Source: Granulosicoccus sp045110475
GTDB taxonomy: Bacteria > Pseudomonadota > Gammaproteobacteria > Granulosicoccales > Granulosicoccaceae
Length of the DNA stretch: 64,000 nt
Direction of reading: 5' to 3'
NCBI GenBank assembly: GCA_045110475.1
Contig: JBGCGC010000080.1
Coordinates: 1 to 64,000 of the forward strand
The position numbers and the translations under genes are program-made. Positions 9,159 to 18,770 of the stretch are shown piece after piece. Below the pieces are notes generated by a model that saw only the letters and a program-made list of their open reading frames with translations, searched no databases and was not told where the DNA came from. Within the stretch, counting starts at the first letter, position 1. Every line of letters begins with the position of its first letter.

Positions 9159-10073
9159 ATGAGCTGGTTTGGTAGAGCCTGGCAGTCAGACGTCATGTGG
9201 TCATTTCGGCATACGCCGGTTGCCATGGTGTCCGCTTTAGTATTTGTTGTTTTGATCGCGGCAGCCGTGCTCGCCCCCTGGGTGTCTCCGCATCAACCCT
9301 TTGATCCATCGACCTTGAATCTGATGGATGGATTTTCTCCACCCATGGAAGCGGCAATGGGCTCGGGCAATGTCTATTGGCTAGGAACCGATGATCAGGG
9401 TCGAGACATCTTTTCAACGATTCTGTACGGCATGCGCCTGTCTCTGTTTATCGGTGTTACTGCCGTATTGCTGGCTGCAACGCTTGGGGTCACCCTTGGC
9501 TTGATAGCAGGCTATGCCGGAGGATGGGTGGACACACTCATCATGCGTATTGCTGATATTCAGCTAACATTCCCGTCAATACTGGTGGCGTTGCTGATTT
9601 TTGGTATCGCCAGAGGACTGACACCTCCGGAGCTTCGCGACCAGATGGCCGTCTGGGTCCTGATCCTGTCTATCGGCTTATCGGATTGGGTGCAATTCGC
9701 TCGCACCGTCAGGAGCTCGACGCTGGTCGAGGCTAACAAGGATTATGTTCAGGCTGCGCGGCTTATCGGCCGGCCTAAACACATCATCTTGCGCAAGCAT
9801 CTGCTGCCGAATGTGATGGGACCCGTGCTTGTCATTGCCACAATATCTCTTGCGCTGGCCATTATCGCCGAGGCCACCCTGTCGTTTCTGGGTGTCGGGG
9901 CGCCACCGACCAAACCGTCATTGGGAACACTGATCAGCATCGGTCAGGACTATCTGTTCTCGGGCGAATGGTGGATTATCCTGTTTCCGGCGCTGACGCT
10001 TCTGTTGCTGGCTTTGTCGGTCAACCTGCTTGGTGACTGGCTGCGCGATGTACTGAACCCGAAACTTCGATGA
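9159..10073 (+). CDS. Peptide ABC transporter permease, DppC/OppC type
   Basis: Second inner-membrane permease. The 304-aa protein has the DppC layout: a cytoplasmic N-terminus, one helix (FVVLIAAAVLAPWVSPHQPF), a periplasmic stretch with YWLGTDDQGRDIFSTILYG, which is diagnostic for the family, then the five-helix permease domain. Its EAA loop, EANKDYVQAARLIGRPK, lies near residue 190. The C-terminal WLRDVLNPKLR is also standard. It overlaps the next ATPase gene by 4 nt (ATGA), so it is translationally coupled to it. Confidence 0.93.
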   Translation: MSWFGRAWQSDVMWSFRHTPVAMVSALVFVVLIAAAVLAPWVSPHQPFDPSTLNLMDGFSPPMEAAMGSGNVYWLGTDDQGRDIFSTILYGMRLSLFIGVTAVLLAATLGVTLGLIAGYAGGWVDTLIMRIADIQLTFPSILVALLIFGIARGLTPPELRDQMAVWVLILSIGLSDWVQFARTVRSSTLVEANKDYVQAARLIGRPKHIILRKHLLPNVMGPVLVIATISLALAIIAEATLSFLGVGAPPTKPSLGTLISIGQDYLFSGEWWIILFPALTLLLLALSVNLLGDWLRDVLNPKLR

Positions 10074-11107
10074 AATCTCCTCTAAACCAGGTCGAAGAAC
10101 CTCTTCTGAACGTTGACAATCTCAGTGTTGAGATTCCACTGCGACGAGGTATTCTAAAGCCCGTTGATGGTGTCAGCTTTCAGATCAATGCCGGCGAAAT
10201 CGTCGGTGTTGTCGGTGAGTCAGGTGCCGGTAAATCGATCACCGGTGCTGCGATTATTGGCCTGCTTGAGCGGCCGGCGCACATCGCCAACGGTCGTGTG
10301 TCCTTACGTGGGCAACGTATAGACAATATATCGATGACTCAATTGCGCAAGGTGCGAGGCGGTCAGATAGGGACCATCTTTCAGGACCCGCTCACCAGTC
10401 TTAATCCCTTGCAGCAAATTGGCGATCAGCTGGCCGAGACAGCACTTGCCCACCTTCCCGTAACCCGATCAGAAGCCCGTGCACGCGCATTGTCGGCATT
10501 AGAGGATGTGGGTATCCCCGGCGCTGCAAAACGACTCAAAGCCTACCCACACGAGTTTTCCGGTGGCATGCGCCAGCGTGTGGTAATAGCGCTTGCGCTG
10601 ATAGCTGAGCCGACACTGGTGATAGCGGATGAGCCTACGACGGCGCTGGATGTGTCTGTTCAGGCACAGATACTGATGCTACTCAAGGATTTGTGCACGC
10701 AGCGTGGTATGGGCGTCATGCTTATTACACACGACATGGGCGTCATTGCCGAAACCACTGACAAGGTCGTCGTACTCTACGCTGGGCGCGTCGCTGAGAT
10801 CGGGCATACGCAACAAGTCATGCAAGCACCTATGCATCCTTATACGCATGGGTTAATGGGGGCGACACCCAGTGCCACGCGCGCTCACGGAGAACGGCTG
10901 CAGCAGATTCCTGGCTCCATGCCAGGCTTGCAGAATTCACCACCCGGCTGCGCCTTCGCCGCTCGTTGCGAGCATGTCATGGCTGGCTGTACACAGGTGC
11001 GCCCCCCTCTGGTAGCCAACCAGCAACATCAGGTTGCCTGTTATCTTCATGATTCGGAAGTAGCACACGAGCGCCCATGGCAAAGCGTAAAAGGGATGAC
11101 AAAGTGA
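10070..11107 (+). CDS. Peptide ABC transporter ATPase, DppD/OppD type
   Basis: First ATPase of the transporter. The 345-aa protein has Walker A GESGAGKS (49-56), a Q-loop in IFQDPLTSLNPL, the signature FSGGMRQRV, Walker B LVIADEPTTALD and a switch histidine in LITHDMGV. The C-terminus holds the oligopeptide-transporter extension with spaced cysteines (PPGCAFAARCEHVMAGC) that binds a cluster or stabilises the fold in this family. The last 4 nt overlap the GTG start proposed for the partner ATPase. Confidence 0.94.
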   Translation: MKSPLNQVEEPLLNVDNLSVEIPLRRGILKPVDGVSFQINAGEIVGVVGESGAGKSITGAAIIGLLERPAHIANGRVSLRGQRIDNISMTQLRKVRGGQIGTIFQDPLTSLNPLQQIGDQLAETALAHLPVTRSEARARALSALEDVGIPGAAKRLKAYPHEFSGGMRQRVVIALALIAEPTLVIADEPTTALDVSVQAQILMLLKDLCTQRGMGVMLITHDMGVIAETTDKVVVLYAGRVAEIGHTQQVMQAPMHPYTHGLMGATPSATRAHGERLQQIPGSMPGLQNSPPGCAFAARCEHVMAGCTQVRPPLVANQQHQVACYLHDSEVAHERPWQSVKGMTK

Positions 11108-12126
11108 GTCAGACGCTGGTAGAAGTTCAGGGCTTGAGTAAGCGCTTTGATGTGTCCAGTCCATGGCTGAACCGGGTGCTGGCAAGAGAGCCCAAACGCT
11201 ATTTGAGTGCAGTGGAGTCTGTCGATTTTTCGATTCAGCAAGGGTCCACCTTTGCACTGGTTGGTGAATCGGGATCTGGTAAGTCTACGATTGCAAAAAT
11301 GCTTGTTGGATTGTTGCCTCCCAGTGGCGGGCGTGTGGTGATCGACGGAGTCGATTTGATGAAAGCGGATGCGGCAGAGCAGAACCGACTGCGGCGGCGC
11401 ATACAGATGATCTTTCAGGACCCCTATGCCAGCCTCAACCCGCGATGGCGTATTGATGACATTATCGCCGAGCCGGTGCTGGCCTTCGAGCCCGATGCGG
11501 GTAAGGCTGCCAGAGACCGGCGTGTCCTCGAACTTCTGGAACAAGTCGGTTTATCGGCCTCTGATGCAGCAAAGTATCCACACGAATTTTCCGGTGGTCA
11601 ACGTCAGAGAATAGGTATAGCCAGAGCGCTTGCATCCAAACCCGAGCTTATCGTCTGTGATGAGCCAACCTCTGCGCTGGACGTCTCTGTACAGGCACAG
11701 GTGTTGAATCTGATGCGTGACCTGCAATCGCAACTTGGTCTGACGTATTTGTTCATTACGCATGATTTGTCAGTGGTGCGCTACATGGCGGACCGCATCG
11801 GTGTCCTGTATCTGGGGGCGCTGGTAGAGAACGCGCCGGCGAGCACCTTGTTTGATACACCACAGCACCCGTACACGCGCATGTTGCTCGAGGCAGCTCC
11901 AAGACTCGATGGTTTTGGTCGCCAGCACGAGCCACCTGCCGGCGAGATTCCGGATCCTACCAACCGGCCTACAGGGTGTTTTTATCACCCGCGATGCAGT
12001 TTTGTTACTGACCATTGTCGGCAGGTGCAGCCCATGCCGAGTCAGCATGACAAGGCACGCGTTGCTTGCCATGAAGTTGAACGAATGCCTGCCTTCAAGT
12101 TAAATCAAGGTGTCCGTCCTGAGTAA
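11104..12126 (+). CDS. Peptide ABC transporter ATPase, DppF/OppF type
   Basis: Second ATPase, pairing with the DppD-like subunit. It has Walker A GESGSGKST, the signature FSGGQRQRIGIARAL, Walker B LIVCDEPTSALD and the C-terminal family tail with TGCFYHPRCSFVTDHC. I prefer the GTG at 11104 (GTGA overlap with the previous stop) because AAAAGGG lies about 9 nt upstream and the protein then begins SQTLVEVQGLSKRF like its relatives. An ATG at 11077 would add nine mostly charged residues (AKRKRDDK) and is the alternative. The final 17 nt overlap the nudF reading frame. Confidence 0.93.
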   Translation: MSQTLVEVQGLSKRFDVSSPWLNRVLAREPKRYLSAVESVDFSIQQGSTFALVGESGSGKSTIAKMLVGLLPPSGGRVVIDGVDLMKADAAEQNRLRRRIQMIFQDPYASLNPRWRIDDIIAEPVLAFEPDAGKAARDRRVLELLEQVGLSASDAAKYPHEFSGGQRQRIGIARALASKPELIVCDEPTSALDVSVQAQVLNLMRDLQSQLGLTYLFITHDLSVVRYMADRIGVLYLGALVENAPASTLFDTPQHPYTRMLLEAAPRLDGFGRQHEPPAGEIPDPTNRPTGCFYHPRCSFVTDHCRQVQPMPSQHDKARVACHEVERMPAFKLNQGVRPE

Positions 12127-12721
12127 ACCTGCCAGACGACGTTGGACACTTGAGTCCAGAGAAACGGTTTATCAAAGGCTCTATCAAATAGATTCAGTCA
12201 GTTTTCAGCATGATCTTCATGGTGGTGGTAGCAGCGGCATTGTCCACCGTGAATTGTTTGTACGAGGCAATGTTGTCGGGGTTGTTCCGTACGATCCAGT
12301 CACCGACCGGGTTGTTCTTCTGGAGCAGTTCCGCATTGGAGCCATGTACCAGACGCCAGACCCATGGATGCTTGAAATCGTGGCAGGCATGATCGACACC
12401 GACGAAACACCTGAACAGGTCGCGATTCGTGAAGCCCATGAAGAAGCTGGCCTGCAGCTTGCCGATATTCAATTGGTTATGCAGTACCTTGCCAGTCCTG
12501 GCGCAAGCACCGAAGAGGTGTTTATTTATTATGCGGAGACAGATCTGTCCGATGTGGGTGGGTACCACGGGCTGGCAGACGAGGATGAAGACATCCGGGT
12601 GATGGTGGTCTCAGCGCAGGAGGCCTTTGAGCTGGTCGACAAACGTGTGATAAAGAATGCGGTGAGTCTCCTTGGCTTGCAATGGTTAAGGCTCAAGCGG
12701 GCTGGACTGATTTCGAGCTAG
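12110..12721 (+). CDS. nudF: ADP-ribose pyrophosphatase (Nudix hydrolase)
   Basis: NudF hydrolyses ADP-ribose to AMP and ribose 5-phosphate, limiting free ADP-ribose. The 203-aa protein fits E. coli NudF throughout. The Nudix box begins at G93 and follows GX5EX7REUXEEXGU exactly (E99, R107-E108, E111-E112, G114-L115). Other family features are LLEQFRIG, MLEIVAGMI, YLASPGASTEE (NudF-type SPGG region) and HGLADEDEDIRV. It starts with GTG at 12110, inside the end of the upstream ATPase gene, so it is probably cotranscribed with the transporter, although no functional link is evident. Confidence 0.93.
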   Translation: MSVLSKPARRRWTLESRETVYQRLYQIDSVSFQHDLHGGGSSGIVHRELFVRGNVVGVVPYDPVTDRVVLLEQFRIGAMYQTPDPWMLEIVAGMIDTDETPEQVAIREAHEEAGLQLADIQLVMQYLASPGASTEEVFIYYAETDLSDVGGYHGLADEDEDIRVMVVSAQEAFELVDKRVIKNAVSLLGLQWLRLKRAGLISS

Positions 12722-12889
12722 TGCGGTTTTTGCACCGGTCCGCAGGCGGCTTGCCAGTCAGTTGAAAACATGGCAAGTAACGGCAACACGCTCAAGTCAC
12801 AAAAATTCGGAGAGGCTGCTCGCATAACGTAAAAAGTAACCCCCGTTTAGCGTGACCTGATCGCAAAGCACTATCAGGGGGTAAGGTGC

Positions 12890-13300
12890 ATGGCCGTTAC
12901 CTCACTTCAGGAACCATCTGAAAAGAATAATAATAAAATGCAAAACGTACTGCTAGTAGAAGATGACAAGAAAATAACCATGGCGCTTTCGTTGCGGCTG
13001 CAATCGATGGGCTTTGCAGTGGATTCGGCTGCTGATGCTGTGTACGCCATGAATGCGGCTGTCAGATGCAAACCAGAAGTTGTCTTGCTGGATATCAATC
13101 TGCCGGGTGGTGATGGGTTTATGGTCGCTGACCGATTAAGAGCGTCACACGCCCTGGGTTCAACGCCCATTATTTTCATTACTGCGAGTCAGGATCCGGA
13201 AATGAGAATGCGTGCCGGAACCTATAGTGCCTCACGTTTTATTGAAAAACCGTTTCAAGCGAGTCAGTTGACGAACGCTATTGATGAGCTGTGCCATTAA
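12890..13300 (+). CDS. Stand-alone response-regulator receiver protein
   Basis: This CheY-like receiver of 136 aa has no output domain. The acidic pocket E24-D25-D26, phosphoacceptor D68 (LLDINLPGGDGF), conserved T98 region (FITAS) and K120 (FIEKPF) are all present, so phosphorylation should be possible. An internal ATG at 12938 gives a protein starting MQNVLLVEDD, which is the usual receiver N-terminus; the 16 extra residues from 12890 (AVTSLQEPSEKNNNK) may not be translated. The start at 12890 has GGGGTAAGG 5-10 nt upstream. A second, similar receiver follows. No histidine kinase lies nearby, so the partner is unknown. Confidence 0.88.
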   Translation: MAVTSLQEPSEKNNNKMQNVLLVEDDKKITMALSLRLQSMGFAVDSAADAVYAMNAAVRCKPEVVLLDINLPGGDGFMVADRLRASHALGSTPIIFITASQDPEMRMRAGTYSASRFIEKPFQASQLTNAIDELCH

Positions 13301-13395
13301 GCTTGTCCGAGCTAGTACACAAAGCCGCAGTAGATGGAAGACAGATGAATTGAACGACGTCGGGCTAAATTGATAGAACAGGGATGAGCGGGTAG

Positions 13396-13782
13396 ATGAG
13401 TGAGACCACGAATATATTGTTGGTAGAGGATGATCGACACATTGCGCTCGCTTTGCAGATACGTCTTTGCGCGGCGGGGCACTCAGTACATCTGGCTGCC
13501 AACGTCGCTGAAGCGCAAAGTTTGCTGCAAGAACAGGTGCTTGATGTGGCGGTCATTGATGTCAATCTGCCAGACGGCAATGGTATTGATCTCATGCGCG
13601 CATCCATGACGCAGGATACCCAATCGCCAATCATTCCAATCATCATGAGCGCCAGCCGCAAGCCGGGACTTCGTGAGCAAGCACTTGAGGCGGGTGCGAG
13701 TGCCTTTCTGGAAAAGCCGTTTTCGTCGCTTGCGCTAATGGATGCGATTGCCCTTGGTGGGGCTGCAAACCACGCTCGCTGA
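13396..13782 (+). CDS. Second stand-alone receiver protein
   Basis: This 128-aa receiver-only protein resembles the preceding one in layout. It begins ETTNILLVEDDRHIALAL, with phosphoacceptor D55 (VIDVNLPDGNGIDLM), S85 in the conserved Thr/Ser position (IIMSAS) and K107 (FLEKPF). Key residues are intact. The two genes are separated by 95 nt without a clear terminator. They probably arose by duplication and may act in one phosphorelay, but no kinase, phosphotransfer protein or output gene is present in the window. It ends 18 nt from the convergent roxA gene. Confidence 0.87.
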   Translation: MSETTNILLVEDDRHIALALQIRLCAAGHSVHLAANVAEAQSLLQEQVLDVAVIDVNLPDGNGIDLMRASMTQDTQSPIIPIIMSASRKPGLREQALEAGASAFLEKPFSSLALMDAIALGGAANHAR

Positions 13783-13800
13783 TATCTGCCGCGTGGCCCA

Positions 13801-14964
13801 CTAGAGCGCAGGTAACAGGCAGCCTGAGGTAATCAGAGTGTTTAGCGTCCTGCAATCATCGTCAGAAAGTTCGTTACGTGAAAGCCTTACCAGTCTCGGG
13901 CTTGCGCATATCGTTTCAGCCAGCGTAGACGAACACTTATGGTGTTCACCATCAACAAACAATGTAGCCGTCTGATCACAGCAGGCTATTCGGGCAAAGC
14001 GACTGAACGGGGCTTTCTCAAGAACAACGTCGTTGTTGACAAGAAGCTCATCAAGCGTTGTTGATGATGCGTCTTCGGTGCCTGCCGGCGCGCTGGACTC
14101 GGTCAGCCACTTGCCCAGTAACACCGAAAACGCCTTATCGTCAAGCTGTGTGGCCGCATCCCATATCGACTTGAAGCGCTGAATGCTGTCGTTGCTGATT
14201 TCACCGTGCCTTGATGGTGTCAGCGACTCATCGGTGTAGCGCAGTGGCGGCATCTGATCACTGAGCAGTTCTGCCACGCGGGCAATCAGATCAGGTATTC
14301 GTGGCGCTCGAAACCCGATGGACCACGTTGTGCAATCATCGCTACTGGCGATGCCATGGTGGGCTGTGGCGGGCGGCAGATACAGCATGTCCCCGGCGAC
14401 AAGATCCCACGTATGGTCAGGGTGAAAGTTGGACAGTATCTGCATATCCCCGTCACTACGCATTTTGTGCTGAACATTGTCGCGGGCGTCGATGTGCCAG
14501 GTGCGAATACCGCTGCCCTGTAGCAGGAACACATCGTACTCATCGATATGTGCGCCCACTGATGCGCCTTCAGGTGCGTAACTGATCATGAGATCATCAA
14601 TACGCCAGTCGGGAATAAACCTGAAAGGTTGCATAAACGCGACGAATTCCGGCAGATGCTTGTCAACATCCGTCACCAGTAAAGACCATTGCTTTCCGTC
14701 CAGGCCGGCAAAATGTGTTTCATCAAAGGGGCCGTGCTCAAGATGATAGGCACCGTGCTCGTCAGTGGTGATAATTTTTCCGGTGGTGTCCGGCTCCAGT
14801 GACAAGCCAGCCAGTTCATCTGCAGGCAAGGGCGTTTCGAAGTTCGGGAAGGCCTGGCGGATCAGCAGCGGTTTTTTTTGCCAGTACTCATCGAGAAAAA
14901 CCTGCTCGTCGATACCGTCCGGCCAGTGAATGAAGTCAGAAAATATCGGGGTATCGTCATTCAT
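13801..14964 (-). CDS. roxA: Ribosomal protein L16 arginine hydroxylase (JmjC/cupin 2-oxoglutarate oxygenase)
   Basis: RoxA (YcfD) is an Fe(II)/2-oxoglutarate dioxygenase that hydroxylates an arginine of ribosomal protein L16. The 387-aa protein starts FSDFIHWPDGIDEQVFLDEYWQKKPLLIR-like, the usual YcfD N-terminus. It has the HXD iron site at H139/D141 (VGAHIDEYDVFLLQGSG), WHID in the 2-oxoglutarate region, and a distal iron histidine at H202 or H203 (LPPATAHHGIA). The C-terminal winged-helix half is present. It is encoded 30 nt downstream of purB on the same strand, a common arrangement in gammaproteobacteria. Confidence 0.93.
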   Translation of the reverse strand: MNDDTPIFSDFIHWPDGIDEQVFLDEYWQKKPLLIRQAFPNFETPLPADELAGLSLEPDTTGKIITTDEHGAYHLEHGPFDETHFAGLDGKQWSLLVTDVDKHLPEFVAFMQPFRFIPDWRIDDLMISYAPEGASVGAHIDEYDVFLLQGSGIRTWHIDARDNVQHKMRSDGDMQILSNFHPDHTWDLVAGDMLYLPPATAHHGIASSDDCTTWSIGFRAPRIPDLIARVAELLSDQMPPLRYTDESLTPSRHGEISNDSIQRFKSIWDAATQLDDKAFSVLLGKWLTESSAPAGTEDASSTTLDELLVNNDVVLEKAPFSRFARIACCDQTATLFVDGEHHKCSSTLAETICASPRLVRLSRNELSDDDCRTLNTLITSGCLLPAL

Positions 14965-14993
14965 TGCTCGTCGGGTTCCGCGCGGGGGCTGTG

Positions 14994-16358
14994 TCAGATT
15001 TTTTCAGCGAGTGACTGTGCCAGTCCGGTGTAGCTATCGGGGGTAAGTTTGAGCAAACGCTGCTTGTCTGCTTCGGGAATCTCCAGACCGGCAATGAAGT
15101 CTTGGATTGTCTGCCTGTCCATGGTGTTGCCGCGTGTCAATGCCTTTAGTGATTCATAAGCGTCAGGCACGTCATGACGTCGCATAACAGTTTGTATGGG
15201 TTCTGCCAGCACCTCCCAGGCGTTGTTCAGGTCGGAGGACAAGGCTTGATGGTTAACGCCGAGTTTGCCCAGTCCCTTTTCCAGTGAGGCGAGTGCAATG
15301 GCCGTATAGCCTGCGCCAACACCGAGATTGCGCAGCACCGTTGAGTCTGTCAGATCGCGTTGCCAGCGGGATATGGGTAGCTTGCGGCTCAGATGATCAA
15401 ACACTGCGTTGGCCAGACCAAGGTTGCCTTCGGCGTTTTCAAAATCAATGGGATTAACCTTATGTGGCATGGTGGATGAACCGATTTCGCCCTCCACAGG
15501 TTTTTGCGATAAATACCCCAGAGAAATATAGCCCCAGCAATCTCTGCAAAGATCAATCAGTGTGACATTGAAGCGGGAAACCGCGTCGAAGAGTTCTGCC
15601 ACGCAGTCATGCGGTTCGATCTGAGTCGTGTAAGCATTATGCTCAAGACCAAGGGATGTCACAAAGGTGTTCGAGAATTCTGGCCAGTCCACATCCGGAT
15701 AAGCGCTGATGTGTGCGTTGTAGTTGCCAACAGCGCCGTTGATCTTGCCAAGCAGCGAGACTGTGGCGATAGTGTTCCGCTGCCGTTCAAGTCGTGCAAT
15801 GACGTTGGCGAATTCCTTGCCGAGCGTACTGGGGCTTGCAGTTTGACCATGGGTACGGCTGAGCAAGGGTACGCCAGCATGCTCGTGCGCAAATGTACGC
15901 AGGATGGCAATCAGGTTATCGCAGGCAGGTAGCAGGGTCTGCTCGCGGTAGCGCAACAACATGCAGCCATAAGACAGATTATTGATATCTTCGGAGGTGC
16001 AGGCAAAATGCACGAATTCACGTTTTGCATGCAAGTCGGGAAAAGCCTGAAGTTTGTCCTTGATGAAATACTCAACCGCCTTGACGTCATGATTGGTGGT
16101 GCGCTCAATATCCTTGACCTGCTGCGCGTCGTTGACCTTGAGTTCGCCCAGTTGCAGTAGCGCGGATTGGGTGTCTGCCGGAATAGCAGAAAGCTCGGGG
16201 ATGCCCGGATGCTGCGATAACGCGATAAACCAGCGAAGCTCCACGCGCACGCGTTCTCTTATCAGCGCATATTCGCTGAAGTGTTCTTGCAAAGCGGATG
16301 TGCGGGCGGCATAGCGGCCGTCAATGGGAGATACTGCGGTGAGTTCGTTCAGGGACAC
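14994..16358 (-). CDS. purB: Adenylosuccinate lyase
   Basis: PurB catalyses two fumarate-releasing steps of purine synthesis (SAICAR to AICAR, and adenylosuccinate to AMP). The 454 aa match the E. coli-type enzyme (about 456 aa): LTAVSPIDGRYAART at the N-terminus, TSEDINNLSYGCML, SRTHGQTASPSTLGKEFAN with the catalytic His, and the superfamily signature GSSTMPHKVNPIDFENAEGN. The start ATG at 16358 is the family start. roxA follows in the same direction. tRNA-Val lies upstream on the same strand. Confidence 0.97.
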   Translation of the reverse strand: MSLNELTAVSPIDGRYAARTSALQEHFSEYALIRERVRVELRWFIALSQHPGIPELSAIPADTQSALLQLGELKVNDAQQVKDIERTTNHDVKAVEYFIKDKLQAFPDLHAKREFVHFACTSEDINNLSYGCMLLRYREQTLLPACDNLIAILRTFAHEHAGVPLLSRTHGQTASPSTLGKEFANVIARLERQRNTIATVSLLGKINGAVGNYNAHISAYPDVDWPEFSNTFVTSLGLEHNAYTTQIEPHDCVAELFDAVSRFNVTLIDLCRDCWGYISLGYLSQKPVEGEIGSSTMPHKVNPIDFENAEGNLGLANAVFDHLSRKLPISRWQRDLTDSTVLRNLGVGAGYTAIALASLEKGLGKLGVNHQALSSDLNNAWEVLAEPIQTVMRRHDVPDAYESLKALTRGNTMDRQTIQDFIAGLEIPEADKQRLLKLTPDSYTGLAQSLAEKI

Positions 16359-16517
16359 GGTCCTGGCCTGGCTGGTAATGATCTCTGCCAGACGGCCGTT
16401 GACGCTGTTGTCCGTCCTGAACCCCTTGGCGAACCGGGCGGTTCAGGGATGTGCCTGCACAGATCTCTGGGAGAAGGTGTACGCCACAGGAGTGGCGGCT
16501 ACGTCGAGCAGTAAAAT

Positions 16518-16594
16518 TGGTAGGCGCGATTGGATTCGAACCAACGACCCCCACCATGTCAAGGTGATGCTCTAACCAACTGAGCTACGCGCCT
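16518..16594 (-). tRNA. tRNA-Val (anticodon GAC)
   Basis: The complement reads AGGCGCGTAGCTCAGTTGGT and onward to CGCGCCT-A-CCA. The 7-bp acceptor stem AGGCGCG/CGCGCCT is perfect, the D arm has GCTCAGTTGGTTAGAGC, the anticodon arm is CACCT-TGACA-TGGTG around GAC, and the T arm has GGTTCGAATCC. The CCA is encoded (16518-16520). GAC reads GUC/GUU valine codons. Confidence 0.95.
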
Positions 16595-16826
16595 GCCGTT
16601 GGGCGCAAGTGTAAGCAAGTGCCCGCCTCAGGTCAACAATGAACTACACTATCTGCTCTTTAATATCGATGATCGACCCGAAGTAACCGTATTTCCCGAT
16701 CCAAGTGGCCTCTCGTAGCGGCCACCACTGACCCCAATATGTGGCCCATCGTGAGGGTCACCACTGATAACGATCAACCCAGACTCTGAATCTTCGTAAA
16801 CGAGATCAGGGCAGAGAACCAAGATA

Positions 16827-18767
16827 ATGCCTACTATTACATTACCTGACGATTCCACTCGTCAATACCCTAACCCTGTCACTGTCATGGATGTCGCCGC
16901 AGACATCGGCGCTGGTCTTGCCAAGGCTACACTTGCAGGCCTTGTCGACGGAGAACTCGTCGATGCCAGCCATGTGATGGATAAAGACTCGCGTCTGGCG
17001 GTTGTCACCAACAAGAGCGATGAAGCGCTGGCTTTGCTCAGGCACAGCACCGCACATCTTCTGGCCCAGGCGGTCAAACAATTATTTCCTGGTGCGCAGG
17101 TGTCGATCGGCCCTGTGATTGACGGCGGCTTTTACTACGACTTCGACTACGAACGCTCCTTTACGCCGGAAGATCTGGAAACGATAGAAAAGCGCATGAA
17201 AGAGCTTGCCGAGCAAGCCATCCCGCTACAACGCTCAACGATTACGCGTGATGATGCTGTGCAGCTTTTTAAAGGCATGGGCGAGGACTACAAGACCGAG
17301 ATCATCGAAAGTATTCCACAGGATGAAATCCTTTCGCTCTATGCGCAAGGTGACTTCACCGATCTTTGCCGCGGACCCCATGTGCCACATACCGGTCATT
17401 TAAAGGCGTTCAAATTGACAAAGCTTGCAGGGGCCTACTGGCGTGGCGATTCCAACAATGCCATGTTGCAGCGTATCTACGGCACTGCCTTTGCAAATCC
17501 CAAGGAGCTGAAAACCTATCTTCACAATCTGGCTGAGGCTGAAAAACGCGATCACCGCAGAATAGGCAAGCAGCAGGATCTGTTTCATTTGCAGGATGAA
17601 GCACCTGGCATGGTGTTCTGGCACCCGAAAGGCTGGACGATCTACCGAGAGGTGGAGGACTACATGCGGCGTCAGCAAGTTCTGCATGGGTATCAGGAGA
17701 TAAAAACACCCCAGGTGGTGGACTTCTCTCTCTGGGAGCGTAGTGGTCATGCTGACAAGTTCGGTGACGATATGTTTACCGTGCAAACGGATGACAAGCA
17801 CTACGCCGTCAAACCGATGAATTGTCCCTGCCATGTTCAGGTGTTCAATCAGGGATTGAAAAGCTACCGCGACTTGCCCTTGCGTTTGGCTGAATTCGGT
17901 TCCTGCCATCGAAACGAGATGTCCGGTGCGCTACACGGCATCATGCGGGTTCGAGCGTTTACTCAGGATGACGCACACGTTTTCTGTACCGAGGCACAAA
18001 TTCAGGACGAGGTAGCGATCTTTATCGATTTTCTGCATCAGGTGTACGAAGACTTCGGTTTTGAAGAGGTTATTTACCGTCTGTCAACGCGGCCACCGAA
18101 TCGGGTTGGTAGCGACGAAGCCTGGGACAAATCTGAAAAAGCGCTCGCTGATGCGTTGGATGCCAAGCAATTACCGTGGGAAGAACTGCCCGGCGAGGGT
18201 GCCTTCTACGGGCCGAAGATCGAATTCTCCCTCAAAGACTGTATTGGCCGGGTCTGGCAGTGCGGCACCATGCAGGTGGATTTTTCCATGCCGGGCAGGC
18301 TGGATGCGAGCTATATCGATGAAAGTGGCGAGCGTCAGATTCCCGTCATGTTGCATCGGGCGATCCTGGGCTCGTTCGAGCGGTTCATTGGTATTCTCAT
18401 CGAAAATTTCGAGGGAAAATTGCCACTTTGGTTGTCACCCGTGCAGGCTGTTGTCATGAATATTACGGACAAACAGAGTGCTTTCGTTGAAGAAGTGGCA
18501 AAAGTGTTGCAAAATAGCGGGTTACGCGTCCAGACTGACGTGCGTAACGAGAAAATCGGTTTCAAGATCCGTGAGTCGACACTGCAACGTGTGCCGTACT
18601 TGCTGGTGGCAGGAGACCGCGAAGTAGAGAGCAGGTCGGTTGCCGTGCGAACCCGTAACGGCGAAGATCTTGGTGTTTTAACCTTGGAAGAACTTAATTT
18701 GATGCTTAATAATGAGGTCGCAAACCGCGGCCATGGTGCTGTAAAGACAGCCGCGCAGGAGGGCTGA
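16827..18767 (+). CDS. thrS: Threonyl-tRNA synthetase
   Basis: ThrS charges tRNA-Thr. The 646-aa protein has the full bacterial layout: TGS domain (about 1-60), the editing domain with RHSTAHLLAQA and the second metal-site half FTDLCRGPHVPHTG, the class II catalytic core (HPKGWTIYREVEDYMRR; MNCPCHVQVF with the zinc-binding Cys; GSCHRNEMSGALHG), and the C-terminal anticodon-binding domain from about 535 (LPLWLSPVQAVVMNIT). The start at 16827 gives the standard N-terminus. The 230 nt upstream carry two related stretches, CGTAGCGGCCACCACTGA (16716 region) and CGTGAGGGTCACCACTGA (16750 region), which could belong to a leader; I cannot demonstrate an operator. Confidence 0.97.
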   Translation: MPTITLPDDSTRQYPNPVTVMDVAADIGAGLAKATLAGLVDGELVDASHVMDKDSRLAVVTNKSDEALALLRHSTAHLLAQAVKQLFPGAQVSIGPVIDGGFYYDFDYERSFTPEDLETIEKRMKELAEQAIPLQRSTITRDDAVQLFKGMGEDYKTEIIESIPQDEILSLYAQGDFTDLCRGPHVPHTGHLKAFKLTKLAGAYWRGDSNNAMLQRIYGTAFANPKELKTYLHNLAEAEKRDHRRIGKQQDLFHLQDEAPGMVFWHPKGWTIYREVEDYMRRQQVLHGYQEIKTPQVVDFSLWERSGHADKFGDDMFTVQTDDKHYAVKPMNCPCHVQVFNQGLKSYRDLPLRLAEFGSCHRNEMSGALHGIMRVRAFTQDDAHVFCTEAQIQDEVAIFIDFLHQVYEDFGFEEVIYRLSTRPPNRVGSDEAWDKSEKALADALDAKQLPWEELPGEGAFYGPKIEFSLKDCIGRVWQCGTMQVDFSMPGRLDASYIDESGERQIPVMLHRAILGSFERFIGILIENFEGKLPLWLSPVQAVVMNITDKQSAFVEEVAKVLQNSGLRVQTDVRNEKIGFKIRESTLQRVPYLLVAGDREVESRSVAVRTRNGEDLGVLTLEELNLMLNNEVANRGHGAVKTAAQEG

Positions 18768-18770
18768 TCC

